NCBI GenBank assembly: GCA_029891345.1
Contig: CM057000.1
Location: forward strand, 139,164,663 to 139,228,662
DNA from: Dryococelus australis
Taxonomy: Eukaryota > Arthropoda > Insecta > Phasmatodea > Phasmatidae
DNA length: 64,000 nucleotides
Direction of reading: 5' to 3'
In this document: one piece after another, positions 46,481 through 58,442 of the stretch
How the letters are laid out: every line of letters starts with the position of its first letter
Numbering within the stretch: position 1 is the first letter of the stretch
The notes under the pieces: model-generated
Told to the model about the DNA's origin: nothing
Seen by the model: the letters and a program-made list of their open reading frames with translations, nothing else
Database searches by the model: none
Made by a program: the position numbers and the translations under genes

Positions 46481-47744
46481 GGATGATTTCTTATTTTACC
46501 CATCAGTAACGTGTGGTGAAGTGTTGCAAGGTAAGCTGTCGCTTGCTCAGTGCTGCACACACTCGGCGCACGCAGCAGGAACCACTAACCACACAATAAA
46601 AAAATCTTTACATAGTTTTCTGAACGACAGAGAGAACTATTTCTTTGATGTTGTTTTGTTTACAGCAGCACAATGAAGCTTTCATTCAAATATAATGTTG
46701 CAGGAACATAAGTTTGTTGCTAATAAATGTTTTATTTATACTTTTTTGTTTTATGGCAATATTACCTATCTTTATAGCAAATAAATAAACATTATTCGAG
46801 CTGATTTTGTTCACAGTAAATAAATATTACTTTGTTCCGAAGGTAACAGTTTAAACGTTTTCTGTCGTACATTGCAGTTTTCAGTACTTAACGGTTGTGC
46901 CAGCGAAAACGTTCATAAACCAATAAGAATATTCTGCAGTCACGAAACTGCAGTTGAGCAAATTTATAATCCTGCTGCAGACTTTTAGTGCGATTTTGAA
47001 GTTCCGCGATTCTCCGCACCGCTAACCTCAATAATTCCCAAGCGGCGGTATTGTATTCTGGTCCGTGTTACTACATAACATGACTGTCAAAAGTAATCCA
47101 AGCGCAAGAACACACTGTAGTCGTGCGATGCAGAGCGTCAGGTTAACAGCATAACGTGTATGCATTCGAATCTCGGCGCCGCTCTGCTGTTTTTGCGAGT
47201 ACTATTTTTAAATACGTGATCCTTCTCTCTTACTTACTACAACAACAACGCAAGGTTATCATAGTCATTACGAGATAGATAGGGACGAAGCTTGAGATCT
47301 GTGTTAGCACAGCACACCTTTTATCTTTTTGATGTATCTCCAGGCTCCGCAGATTTGACAAGCATTTATTGTAACGAGTTGTAAACTTTATTTTACTACG
47401 ACGACTATCAAACCTACCTAATTAATTCCGCCTCTGAATATGCATTACCTAAGTAATTTAATGTGTGATTTAAAAACCAAAATTACAACAGCCTGTAGTG
47501 TGACAAATGACCTTCTTGTATGTTCTGCTTCCTTTCCCCGTTTGCAGAAATTGTAAACGATGTATTCAGGGGAAAAGCAAAGAGAAATGTTTGATGACCT
47601 ACCTCTAAATTTTCAGCCATTAGGCTAAAGACGACGTATAGAAATTATTTTCGAAATGCCTTCTGAAGTTTGGGGGTCACGATATAGTTATAAAGCCATA
47701 AAGCTATAAATAAAACAAGTTTTACTCATCGACCGAGCGAAAGG
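46481..47744. other. Unassigned DNA with a tRNA-like scrap
   Basis: At about 47125-47185 AGCGTCAGGTTAACAGCATA and GCATTCGAATCTCGGC look like a decayed tRNA-derived head. (ACA)n lies near 47241. The rest is unrecognised. Confidence 0.35.
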
Positions 47745-47950
47745 GTATAGCAGTGCATCATCGGCCTCCCATTATGGATTACCTGGGTTCGAATCCCGCT
47801 CCAGCCATCCTGGTTTCGTTTTCCCATGGTTTCCCAAGACCACTTCAGAAAAAGGCTGAGACGGTTCCTTGCCACAAGAAATGGCTGACTCCTTCACCGC
47901 TCAGGTTTCTCTGTGCAGCCTTATCCGTAGGGATAGGAAAATTTCGTGAG
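47745..47950 (+). mobile_element. SINE-2 copy with B box
   Basis: GGTATAGCAGTGCATC, then CTGGGTTCGAATCCCGCTCC (B box) and the core TTTTCCCATGGTTTCCCAAG, ACCACTTCAGAAAAAGGCTG. It has the SINE-2 core of the 46290 copy together with the tRNA-like head. Confidence 0.82.
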
Positions 47951-49649
47951 TTCAATGACCTTTAGGCTAGACTCCTCATTCCTGTGCATACTGGAACATC
48001 AGCTGTATGTTCATTGGCTGTTGCACCACACCTGGCAGTTATGGGATTCTCAACGTGTTTACTTGTAAGTCTCCTATTGGCTCAGTGTCGTGTAGGGCGT
48101 GTTCTAATAAATTGTGATCCAATTGCAAAGGTGACTTCACTGTATATCTGTTTGACGTCTATGTTGTCCCCAAATGAATTCGTGATTTTTTCGTATCCCT
48201 ATATATATATATATGTAGATCAAACAAAGATTATGTTTGTGGCAAGGCTACTTTACAGTGACTCATATTTTAACAAACTTTTTCCTTTGGAGCTACAAAA
48301 TATGTGTTACAGCAAAGAAACCGTTTTTATAGTGCGGAGTAGAGTCGGGAGAAACTGGATACATTGCGGCCACTTACGAGAGAGTGGCGAGGCGCTCATC
48401 ACACACGTGCTGTGACGTCTACTGTACTACTTCGTTTAAATGGCCATTGTGTAAACCATCCAACGATTAGGTACAGCACCTAGCATAAAAACAACTTACC
48501 TTGCAACAGTTCAGCGCACGCCACTGTCATATATTTATGATTACCTTGCACTTTAATTGGCTTAATATGCGTGTTATTTGCACGCAAATAATTGTTAGTT
48601 TGGCTATAACACATTGATTACTGGCAGGTTCCTCTCGGTATAATCCGTAATGCTCTAGTACGTGTTCCCCAGTTGAAATTTCAATAAGATGTCCTACATA
48701 CTCGAACAGAAAAAAATAAGAATTTCATTTCAATTTACTTGAAGGTAATATAAACGCTACATGATACTTTCATGGCACGTATCAATCAGAATGGTGTGTT
48801 AGGACGTTGACTTCAAAACATATAAGATTTTGATCCTTTTTAAAGCAAAACACACTTCCGTGCAGTGATATCAGGCAGGTTTGTTTAACAAGTAACACAG
48901 TCCGTTGTACCAAGAATTTGAAAGTTAATTCGGTGAAGACTTCATGAATACAGATGCTGAGGCGGATTGCGCCTTCGCAATCTCGCCGACGCATCTGAGC
49001 GCTATCAAATTTTTCCCCAACAAGGCAAAGAGTCTAAGAGCTGATAATGCTTGGTAGGAAGAAAGTGACAATTAACGACTAAACTCTTGTTTAAGTTCTT
49101 TAGGGTTTAACCAGGTAATTTTCCGTGCTCACGAATTCATTTTGTTACCGTAGCGGTAAAAGTCGTCCCATTTATCTAGTGGGAAAAATAATAACTATTG
49201 ATTCTATACAGAAGTCGATATTGTTCGATATCAAATACCATATTAATGAAATATAGAATACTGCTTACTAAAGAACTTTCAGAAAGGAACGGTATATTCA
49301 TATTTGAACCCCGAACAAAGAACCCGACTAATGAAAGTTAAAACGTTTCGGATGAGAGTTCCGGAAATGACACGAGAATTGCAGTGCACGAAAAAGGAAA
49401 ACATGCGTGGATATAAAATAATACAAAGAATGCAATCAGGATGTGTCATCGGTAGAAAGCACACAGATCACAGTTAATTGCATCACACACTTGTGTGTCC
49501 TACTGCAAACTGTATAAACTAATATTGCTTACGGCGTGAACAAATTGAATACGCAGATACGGTACGCCCAACAAGTTTAAATTAAAAACCTTCAGAACAG
49601 GAGAAGATAAACAACGCTTATAGATATGTGCACTCGCTCACATACACAC
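47951..49649. other. Unassigned DNA
   Basis: A 143-codon ORF (47984-48415) begins at the SINE-2 edge and crosses an (AT) microsatellite near 48200; no domain, so not called. Nothing else is recognised. Confidence 0.4.
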
Positions 49650-49860
49650 ATACATACATATATACACATTAACTAACAAAATAATTAAATTATATTAGTT
49701 TGCATAAGTAATATTAATATATTTATAATTATTTTATATAATAATATAATAGTGACAGTAAATATATAAATACTTATATATTATTACGCTATTAATATTT
49801 ATTTAAAATTAATAAGTAGATAAAAACTTAAGCTCTTATTAAATACATATAGATATGTAA
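49650..49860. repeat. Extremely AT-rich block
   Basis: Almost pure A/T with TAATATTAATATATTTATAA-type sequence, about 130 bp upstream of the 153-bp array. It may be a DNA unwinding or matrix-attachment type sequence, but no function can be shown. Confidence 0.6.
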
Positions 49861-49992
49861 CCACTGTATCTCTAAGCCTTACTGTTAAATACGAAGTGCA
49901 GCGTAAACAAAAAAAAAATATTTGCATTTAAGACCACGGGTTTCATTCAAAGGTAAACATTTCAAACGTCTCTGAATATCAGTGCGCCGCAA

Positions 49993-50768
49993 AACAACAC
50001 AAGCGAGGAAGCTCAGCCAATATTCACTTATCGCATACGTTACTGGCTTCGATGTTAATTCGTTTAACATCAAGATATCTGAGACTGAGCCACGCTCCAT
50101 TAGCTCCACATCATCAGTCATGTGAATATGCACGGTTATTATTGAACAACGCTAAGCGAGGAGGCTCAGCCAATATTCACTTATCGCATACGTTACTGGC
50201 TTCGATGTTAATTCGTTTAACATCAAGATATCTGAGACTGAGCCACGCTCCATTAGATCCACATCATCAGTCATGTGAATATGCACGGTTATTATTGAAC
50301 AACGCTAAGCGAGGAGGCTCAGCCAATATTCACTTATCGCATACGTTACTGGTTTCGATGTTAATTCGTTTAACATCAATATATCTGAGACTGAGCCACG
50401 CTCCATTAGATCCACATCATCAGTCATGTGAATATGCACGGTTATTATTGAACAACGCTAAGCGAGGAGGCTCAGCCAATATTCACTTATCGCATACGTT
50501 ACTGGCTTCGATGTTAATTCGTTTAACATCAAGATATCTGAGACTGAGCCACGCTCCATTAGATCCACATCATCAGTCATGTGAATATGCACGGTTATTA
50601 TTGAACAACGCTAAGCGAGGAAGCTCAGCCAATATTCACTTATCGCATACGTTACTAGCTTCGATGTTAATTCGTTTAACATCAATATATCTGAGACTGA
50701 GCCACGCTCCATTAGATCCACATCATCAGTCATGTGAATATGCACGGTTATTATTGAACAACGCTGAA
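49993..50768. repeat. 153-bp tandem array, five nearly identical copies
   Basis: AAGCGAGGAGGCTCAGCCAA-type starts lie at 50001, 50154, 50307, 50460 and 50613, exactly 153 bp apart. Copies differ at only a few positions. Each unit contains the hairpin GATGTTAA-TTCGT-TTAACATC and the inverted pair GGCTCAG / CTGAGCC. Since 153 is 51 codons, a 250-codon ORF stays open. It shows no domain, and is best seen as a by-product of the period. Confidence 0.97.
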
Positions 50769-51109
50769 AAGCGCCTTCTGAATATACTCCTCGCGAATAT
50801 ATAAGATAGAAATCTATTTAGTCTTTTCCTTTAAAATTATTTGTAAGGGAGCTGTGCACCTCCAGATAATGCTAATTTCAAATGCCCCCTAGGCGTAGCG
50901 TGTGTTGCCTGCTTGTCAGGCGACATGCGTTCTGCTTTGAGTCTAACGCGTAAATTTCTCGGAAACCGTTCACTTGAGCGTGTTCCGTGGAGACGGCCTT
51001 TTTTTTTTTTTTTTTTGTTAGTTTAGACGTGTTCATTAATAAGATGTCTTAAAAAAATTACAATCATCTTAAAGTTAGAAAGTTGCATCCGAAATTTGAT
51101 GCCCAACCG
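50769..51109. other. Unassigned spacer
   Basis: Contains a T18 tract near 50999-51016. No other feature. Confidence 0.4.
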
Positions 51110-51172
51110 CCATTTTCACCCGCTCTCAAGACCTCGCTGTTAAGAGCCGCTCAAATCTCTCCACTCCACGCC
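51110..51172 (+). mobile_element. SINE-1 3' end fragment
   Basis: Only CTCTCAAGACCTCGCTGTTA and AGAGCCGCTCAAATCTC, the family 3' end, remain. Confidence 0.75.
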
Positions 51173-51345
51173 CATTTTCACCACGAAAGGAGATGATATT
51201 GCCGACCGCATTTTCAGGGGCGTGTGATATATATTGTACAATACCCTATTCACTGATTTGTTACTCAATAGTACTGGAGGTTATTCGTTTTATTTTCGAG
51301 TTAAAGCTTTTATCAAACAAGTTTATAATTATTCTTTCCTGGCAG

Positions 51346-51488
51346 TGTTGAGACGCTGTTATGCTCTATGGACATGTCTCGACTCAAGTGAGGGAATTCT
51401 TGATGAAAAAAAAAAAAGACTGAACCTGAACAGCATAATATATTTCGGATGGATTAAATTTATTAACAAGATATTTGAATGCTGGTAA
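51346..51488 (+). CDS. Candidate 3'-terminal exon (orphan, low confidence)
   Basis: AATTATTCTTTCCTGGCAG is a strong acceptor. In phase 1 the frame reads LRRCYALWTCLDSSEGILDE, crosses an A12 tract and ends INKIFECW with TAA. A possible donor (CTCAA/GTGAGG) would make it a 42-base internal exon instead. No domain is recognised. Confidence 0.2.
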
Positions 51489-52445
51489 ATGCCGTATACA
51501 TTAGTCTTTGTCACATTTTATAGATTTCAATTTAAAAATAGCCAACAATTTTGTTCTGCGAGGAATTAGAATTATGTACAACAAATCCCTCAATATTCCA
51601 AAAACATCTCATCAAATTAATAGAATAATATTACCCACAATTAAATTATATTAAAATAAACTTATCGAAAAAAAAAAAATTCTAACAACATTTTCTAACA
51701 GGAGCTTTAGGAATATGACATTTGGTTAAAGTGAAGAAAGGTGTTTTTTTGTATATTTTTTAATGTAAAGCTGCACTACTTAATAAAAAGTTGTTAATAT
51801 TATAGCAGATATTTTATATAAGTACACATTTTATGGGTTTTATAAGTTATTTCAAATAACAGTCAAAACGTATATTTTTTTCGCATCTGTGCTATGTATC
51901 AAATATTGGTTGTTTCGGTTTCGATAATTTAAATACGTAGTCACTATAGATACGAATGAAAATATGTTAATTAAAATTCTGTTACTGATTCTATATTTTG
52001 GAAATTCTCGCACCGCGAGACTTTTCCTCTAGTCCTTAAGGCGAATGACTAGTAAAAACTTTTAAATGCCACAATATATCGTCTGGTTGTACGGAAGCAT
52101 TGACACAGGCCTCCTAAGACAGCGTCATGCATTGCCGAGAATCTTAATCTCTCTCAAGTCAGATCTGTAAGAGCAGGACCGTACTGCACGCGATGTAAGC
52201 CAAGAGATTATACTATAAAGGCGACATCGTATTTCATTCCCTTACCGTAAGGAAACCGCGTATAGGTAAGCCGTAAAATCGTTATTTTTAACCAATTTCA
52301 CAAAGTACATCTCTTTGAATATATTTAATCGGATCGATTAAAAAAAAAGTGTTTACTGTGGTTTAATTGCGTTTCACCTTTCATGAAGAAAAAACCGTAA
52401 TTATATTTCATTTGATCACTAACATACCTACGCATATGCGTGCAG
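51489..52445. other. Unassigned AT-rich DNA
   Basis: No feature. The last 40 bases include GATCACTAACAT, a good branch-point-like CTAAC, before GTGCAG. Confidence 0.35.
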
Positions 52446-52624
52446 ACAGCGATTATACAGACAATATTTTAAAATCCATTGATGATTACTTCCAACTTAT
52501 GCCAAGCACTGCTCAAGTTCAATTATCAGACGTAACTGAGTGTAAAAAAATGACACCAAAGGAACAATGTGCCTCATATTTGCGCAGTCAATTAGACAAT
52601 ATTTTGAACGAGAGCTGGCGTTGA
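52446..52624 (+). CDS. Candidate 3'-terminal exon (orphan)
   Basis: A CTAAC branch-point-like motif about 27 bases upstream and GTGCAG precede a phase-1 frame: SDYTDNILKSIDDYFQLMPS, then VTECKKMTPKEQCASYLRS and ending NILNESWR with TGA. The peptide is acidic then basic and helix-rich in appearance. A weak likeness to a short C-terminal BESS-type helix is not enough to assign it. The pyrimidine tract is poor. Confidence 0.28.
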
Positions 52625-52888
52625 CAACATGCGTATTACCTTAACGTTTCCATTCGTGTTGATTTTAAATGGAATATTACGATTTATAGATAAAATATAA
52701 GAAAAAGACAACAGAAGCATAACATGATTTTGATACGACATATTAGGAAACAACAAAATACGTCATATGTGGGGTAATCTTTCAAAGGGTTGATTCAAAA
52801 AGTTGTGAAGATATCGCGAATATAATATACTAGGGAGTCACCTTAAAAAAAAAAAATTAAAAAAATACTCAGCACACTTTTGTAACCC

Positions 52889-53611
52889 GTACACTGAGAG
52901 AAAATCGAACAAAATATTTGCGTGTATAGGGTCAAATATATATATTTAGTTTCCCTAATAAAGTATATTGTTGAGCAAACAAGATTTGAAAAGCAACAAA
53001 ACTACATTTGTTCGTCTAAGAAACTATTTGTTTGAATAAACAAAATCTCTGTGTTGTGCCAAAAAAAAAATTAGACTGTCAACTAAATATTTTGTTGAAT
53101 CAACTGTTATATATTTGCTTGGCCACTCATTTGCCTGCCTTCGTTCGAAAATACAACTCCATAGTTTGTTTAAATTTTGTTTTGTGTCAGTAAGTATTGT
53201 AACCAGATATTGATGCTTAACAATCGTACAAACAACAAGAAACTGACAAGTAAAGCGGTAAAATTTGAAGTATTTGTTTCCACGTGTTGCCTAATATTTG
53301 CAGGTTATCTATTTAAAAGCTTTCCGTCGTCATCAGTTGTCACATAAGCTGAGATCAATCACTAGGGCGTAGCGCTTGTGCGCAGATGATCTAGATTAGA
53401 AACTTGGTCGAACTTGTACGAATTTTTATATCGGACCAAACTGTTTAATGTGGGTGTGGCCAAACAAATCTTTAGTTGCACCAGCCGAATCTTACAGTTT
53501 GGGGCAACCGAATGAGAGCAACGAAATAATTCATTGCCCCTATACGAACAAATAATTTGGTTGTTCCAAACAAATCTTGTTTGATTCAACAAAACCATTT
53601 CACCAGTGTAC
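52889..53611. mobile_element. TIR element E (GTACACTG ends)
   Basis: GTACACTGAGAG at the left and CACCAGTGTAC at the right are inverted. The interior is built of CAAACAA/TTTGTTTG motifs on both sides (subterminal repeats). It is about 720 bp with no transposase. A diverged partial copy lies at 41842-42000. Confidence 0.7.
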
Positions 53612-53626
53612 ATTTGGAAACGCGGT

Positions 53627-53872
53627 ATAGACTGTTCACGGTAAAGTGAGCACTTTTCAAGGCCTTGTAAAAATTTCTCATTTTAGTCAATTTTCGTCTT
53701 TTGGCCACTTTTTAATACAACCACTGTCACGTGACTAATAAACACAATGTATACTTTTCAGTCTTCTCAAAAGTTAACATCTGAAGATGTAATGAAATAT
53801 ATTTATTAAAGGTTAAAGCATGTTGGAAGTGCCTTAAAAAGTGCTCGCTTTGCTGCGAACAGCCTGTAAAGA
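53627..53872 (-). mobile_element. MITE family A copy
   Basis: TATAGACTGTTCACGGTAAA at the left and AGTGCTCGCTTTGCTGCGAA then CAGCCTGTA at the right form the TIR. The interior (CTAATAAACACAATGTATAC, CAAAAGTTAACATC) matches 10614 in orientation. Confidence 0.92.
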
Positions 53873-53879
53873 AAGGGGT

Positions 53880-54560
53880 TTGCTTCTCCGAAGTATATCT
53901 CGCCAGGATACGTAGGGGAGAAGAGTAGTGGGTACGATGTTTGATCGATCAGCTTCCAACCCTCACCACAACCTGTCATGCAGTTCTGTGTAAGGGAACA
54001 CTGCTCCCTGTCCGGAGAAACCCTCCCCTCGACATAGCTGCGGGGTTGCTGAAGACTTAGAGCGACTCACGGGTCATCAACGAGACTCCCTTTAGAGGGT
54101 TCCCTCTCCCTCTTTCTCGCCGGACACACGATGGGGGATATGGATAGACACGTCCTCCCCCACCCCTACCCCCCCCCCTCCTCACACACACACCCCTAGC
54201 TAGCCACTTACGCTCCATTTACTGGCTAGCACCCCCAGGGAAGACAGAGGCTGCAGCGGCGCCTCGGCGTGGCTTACCAAAGTTCCCGCGGAACTCGATT
54301 CGATTACAACCCCTGCCGGGACGCCATTCATATAAACAGCGCGGGTCGGTGAGGGGGGGGGGGGATGCACGACCCTGTGCGATGCAGAGCTGTAGGTCTT
54401 GTAGCTGTCGGGGAGATCACCGCAGTTCCCTACACATCCTGGTTAAATCGGGAGACATATTAACCCGACGAACACGATAGCCTAGGACATACCGATACGA
54501 CGTCAGAGTGTTTACAATGCCCCGACGAAATTTTCCTTTCAAGTGTATTAGTAGGCTGTT
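53880..54560. other. GC- and CpG-richer block
   Basis: This is one of the few clearly GC-rich spans, with C9 and G12 tracts (near 54167 and 54354), CGGCGCCTCGGCG and many CpG. TATAAA occurs at 54331-54336 just before GCGCGGGTCGGT. It could be a promoter-type region or a decayed element. No ORF with a domain is present. Confidence 0.4.
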
Positions 54561-54802
54561 CTAAAATCCTGAAACAGAAAGTTATCCCTACAATACCAAT
54601 ATTTAATTCTTAAAAATCACGATAAAGCGAATGATTATTTCGCTTTGTGAAAATATTTTAATTCATACGAGAGAAAAAATTATATATAAAAAAAGCTGAA
54701 ACGTGATTTTGACAGCAAGTTATTTACTACAGTAGGGAAACTTTGTATTATGATATTGTTGTTACATTTTCTGCGCTTCGACGAGCCCGTCCCTACGGAA
54801 AG

Positions 54803-54860
54803 TATAAATAGATCCTGCTATTGTTGGGGTTCAGGGGTTGCAATTCTATCGCGCTGACCT
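54803..54860 (+). promoter_or_regulatory. Possible TATA-box promoter
   Basis: TATAAATAG at 54803-54811 is a strong TATA box. GGTTCAGGGG, at about 28 bases downstream, could serve as a weak initiator. No downstream ORF with a good start is recognised and the candidate exon at 55167 is acceptor-led, so the link is speculative. Confidence 0.2.
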
Positions 54861-55166
54861 TGCTTTTCATTGGCTGCTACTCGAATTTCGTCGTGTCGGG
54901 GTCGTGTTCAGCGTAACACTGCGTGGTGGTCCGAGTAAGGAATGTTTGGTTCTTTCCTAAATGTGTAATCTGCAGGAAGCGTTTTACTATTCCATTTACA
55001 TAAAAGCATTTTATTTTTGCTTTAATTACCTTTTTACTCGTAATTAACCTATACGCATTAATACTGAACGTTTCATTATGATTATTTGAGTTGTTTTTAA
55101 TTATTTTACGTTATTCAAACTTGCAGTACATTTTCTGCACGCAACTACACTTTACATCACCCACAG

Positions 55167-55339
55167 TGTTTGCACAAACAGCTATATACGGTTTTACGTT
55201 GTTTATTGTCCGCTATTTTGCTGAAGTTCGTGGAAACGGGCCAGTGAAGTACAAAACATTTCTCGAGTTATATTACAAACACGGCCCTTGTAGTTTTACA
55301 AGAGAAATCCGGGTACAGTTACAAGCATTTCTGAAATGA
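55167..55339 (+). CDS. Candidate 3'-terminal exon (orphan)
   Basis: CTACACTTTACATCACCCACAG is a good acceptor. In phase 1 the frame reads FAQTAIYGFTLFIVRYFAEV, then GNGPVKYKTFLELYYKHGP and ends VQLQAFLK with TGA. A second acceptor-like CAAACAG 13 bases on is in the same phase. No domain is recognised and no AATAAA is close. Confidence 0.25.
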
Positions 55340-55463
55340 CAAAGAATTTATAAAATATACAATTTTTTTTTTTCCAGTTCAGGGAAGATCATGTGGCATT
55401 GAGCCTTACTATGTACTGCACCGGCCAAAAATAAAATCCCTTTGCTTGTGTACACAATTCTCA
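55340..55463. other. Spacer
   Basis: Short spacer before MITE C; contains a T11 tract. Confidence 0.4.
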
Positions 55464-55757
55464 GGGACACCTATTTTACGCGAAAATATTTGTCAGGAAA
55501 AGTTGTATTCCAAAACACTTTAGTTTAGAACCACTTTCGTGATCGAGGAATTCGAATTGTTACGCGGCTTATATGTCTGCCGGCGAATCGTGGACGGTCA
55601 GTATCGGAGAAACTAAATTCTGATCGGCCCAATCATGTAACAGACTCTCTTCATGCGAAGACAAGCAGCTAATAGACAAAGAAAGGCTGCAAGTGTGCAC
55701 ATAGGATATTGAAGTCTGACCTCCGCGTAAACGTTTTGGCGAAAAACAGGTGGCGTT
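55464..55757 (+). mobile_element. MITE family C copy
   Basis: GGGACACCTATTTTACGCGA at the left and CCGCGTAAACGTTTTGGCGA then AAAACAGGTGGCGT at the right are the TIRs. The interior (GTCTGCCGGCGAATCGTGG, TGATCGGCCCAATCATG) matches 20381. Length 294 bp. Confidence 0.85.
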
Positions 55758-56146
55758 AAAAATTCTGTACACAGCGCCCAGATGGGTTTATTAAACGAAA
55801 TTTGTAAAATAATTTAATGGCGTAGCATTTTGTCGTGATATGAAATAAAAGTATGAAAAATGTCTGCCAATGAAGGAAAATTACTTAAAATCAAATGAAA
55901 CGATTTAGTTGTAATTTTACATTTGTATGGTTTCTCGTACAAATCGCACAATTGGATAAATATAATACGTTAACCTAGAGTTCAAAATAATAGTTCATGT
56001 TGTTAGAATGCCGTGAGGTATATTTCTCGGACCTTTATACGGGTCGCTAGAATTTTAGTTCTAACTTTTCTGATAAAACATTAGGTAAAAATAGTTATAA
56101 GTTAAATATGTACTGGGGGTGAACGAAGTGTGGGATTTTTAAAGTA
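55758..56146. other. Unassigned AT-rich DNA
   Basis: No feature recognised. Confidence 0.4.
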
Positions 56147-56398
56147 TATTGGAGATATTTGTGCGGCTTTTAACATCGACATCTCGTGAACCGATGAGGG
56201 TAAAGCGAGGTGATCATCGATCAGCAGCGGAATGCAAGGACAGGGGGAAACGGGAGGCCCCCGAGAAAACCCCCTGACCAGTGACATCGTCCGACACGAT
56301 TCCAACGCGCGAAAATCCGGGCGCGACCTGGCCGTGAATAGAGCCTCGTTCGCCTAGATGGAAGGTGAGTAGTCTGACCACTACACCACCGCGGCCCA
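56147..56398 (-). mobile_element. SINE-1 copy, full length
   Basis: The minus strand begins GGGCCGCGGTGGTGTAGTGG (A-box-like GGTGTAGTGGTCAG), keeps a degraded B-box area, then CGCGTTGGAATCGTGTCGG, GTTTCCCCCTGTCC and ends CTCATCGGTTCACGAGATG. The head resembles a different tRNA isoacceptor from the 36852 copy. Confidence 0.88.
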
Positions 56399-57535
56399 TA
56401 GGAGTTTTAAAGAAATTGCAAGACTTCACTCGCTACATCAATAAAAAAAATATTTGGAAACTCAACAACGTGGTAAAATAATATTTATGAATGTGAGCGA
56501 ATTAATATTTTGAATTTAAAATTTTCGTATTTATGTTAAAAAGCATAATGAATATAATTTTTTAATGATTCTGTTTTTTTTTTTCTTTTTAGGTTATCAC
56601 CAATATAATCCCACGAAACGACAAAATCTCTTGAAACTATAGACACAAAATTGGCCAATCTCAGGTGTTAGAAGAGTAGTTTTCACCGCAGCAGTGTGCC
56701 CGACTGAACACGTGGAGTTCATTAAAATTTGTACACACGCTACCAAAATTTTCAAGAAAGTACGATTTATGTCTCATTTGAAAGAAGAATGCTTGTAACA
56801 CTAAGAATTTTTTCCTAGGAGTGACTTATTTAAATGTTTTAAGGAAACTAAATAACTGGATTCTATTTTCGATCAAAATATAAGCTTATTTCCAGTCTGG
56901 GAGTTTCATAAACCACATATTGCAAGGTAATTGCTATGATTGTATGTAACAAAATATTGGCACTAATGATGAAAAAAATATTTCAAATAAATCATTTTAT
57001 GTAAACGATTACTAATTTTAATACAGCTGTCATAATTATTAGGATTGTTTTGCTCTATGTAGTTTTGTTTTGCTAAAGGATTTTTTTTTAAATTAGAAAA
57101 TGGTAATACGCTTAATTTTAAACTATAAAGTAACTTATTAACTGACTATAAACATTTAAATTAGTACATTCTGGAAAGACATTTTACAGGATTACAAAAT
57201 AAATGCGTCCTTCTTTCATATGCAATAAATATCGTACTTTGCCAATAGTTTTGGTAGTGCGTGTACCACTTTTAGGCGATGTCCGCATGTTGTGCTGCCA
57301 AGTGTGTACCGCATTGGAAATCTTTCTATTCACAAATTAAAATAATCGTCCCTCCATTTGCCTGGAGTAACGTCGGGGATCCGTGGAACAACCAAACCGG
57401 GATTGCAGGACCGGTTAATCGAAGTAGCGTGTTGCCGAACGTGAGTCTAGTTGTTTAATACCGTGTCGCATTGCTCCGTGGTGTCGAGAGTGCGTATTCA
57501 AGTCAGACGTTTTGTTCCCTGCCTTGCCGCGTCAG
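56399..57535. other. Unassigned AT-rich DNA
   Basis: No supported feature until the pyrimidine tract at 57510-57535. Confidence 0.4.
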
Positions 57536-57666
57536 CGGGACGCCTTGGCAGTAACCGCCGCCGAAGGCATTATGGGTGGGAAAATACGTGCACGCCAGCT
57601 ACAGCACGTCTTGCATGTGAAGTATTTCGTACAAGCTTTGTCGAAGCAATAGTTTTCAAATACTGA
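57536..57666 (+). CDS. Candidate 3'-terminal exon (orphan)
   Basis: TTTTGTTCCCTGCCTTGCCGCGTCAG is a strong acceptor. The phase-1 frame is Arg-rich (GRLGSNRRRRHYGWENTC), then TARLACEVFRTSFVEAIVF and a TGA. It lies in a GC-richer patch and directly precedes a B MITE. No domain is recognised. Confidence 0.25.
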
Positions 57667-57714
57667 GAATCCCACAACTCCTGAAGCCTCACTTTTTTTT
57701 TAACAACTGTTTAA

Positions 57715-58132
57715 AGGCTTTTCACGATGACGTTTGAAATCAACCTTAGAAAAATGTCACTGTTCCTGCCTGCGTATATTTTAACAGGCTCACTGAGTGA
57801 CATGCGCCCAGTAAAGTTGGTAACTATGGATGGAAAGTAGTTCCATATCTTAACGTCGAATAAAAACTGTTAGGTAACCATTTGTGATATCTTAAATTAT
57901 TTCGTCCGCTTTCTATATTTTTTAGTGCGCCAAAGTGTAAAAATGAGCAGATTTGCAAAGTATTTACTTTTCAAACAATTTAGAAGTTTCACTTTACCCG
58001 GCGCATAACTTAAGCTGTAAGGCCCATGGCAATGTAAGTTTTACATAAGGTGGGAGAACACACAGCGTGTATACAAGTAGATCTTAAGCATGGCTTTCAA
58101 AAGTGCTCATTTTACAGTCAACTGCCTATAGA
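57715..58132 (-). mobile_element. MITE family B copy, both ends
   Basis: GGCTTTTCACGATGACGTTT at the left and CAAAAGTGCTCATTTTACAG then TCAACTGCCTATA at the right. The interior (AGTGACATGCGCCCAGTAAA, TAGGTAACCATTTGTG, AAGTAGATCTTAAGC) is the reverse complement of 3605 and 60271. Confidence 0.9.
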
Positions 58133-58442
58133 AAGAAATGATTTGTCTCCAAGCTTAAGCGGCACGTACACTCGAGTTCGCATGAATGCGACATTTTAAT
58201 AAATTTTTTCTGCCCAGTTGTGTAAAGGGGAAAAGAAAAAATGCGTTTTTTTTCTCAAAGAGTATCAATTATAACAAATTCCATATTCCGCTCCTGGCCC
58301 ATCATACAAATTTATAGGTTTGATTTGAGTTTTATTTTTCCTTTTTTACAAAACGCACACTCATCGAAGTGTTTGGCGGGTGAACTACAGTATTTCGAAA
58401 GTGGAGTATCCTGGCAATGACAAGTATAAGTACGTATTAGTT

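Noticed and set aside
47984-48415. 143-codon ORF with a hydrophobic start
   Set aside because: Begins at the SINE-2 edge and crosses an AT microsatellite; hydrophobicity comes from T-rich DNA.
50052-50804. 250-codon ORF
   Set aside because: It is the 51-codon translation of the 153-bp tandem unit repeated; no domain, and the same bases form hairpins.
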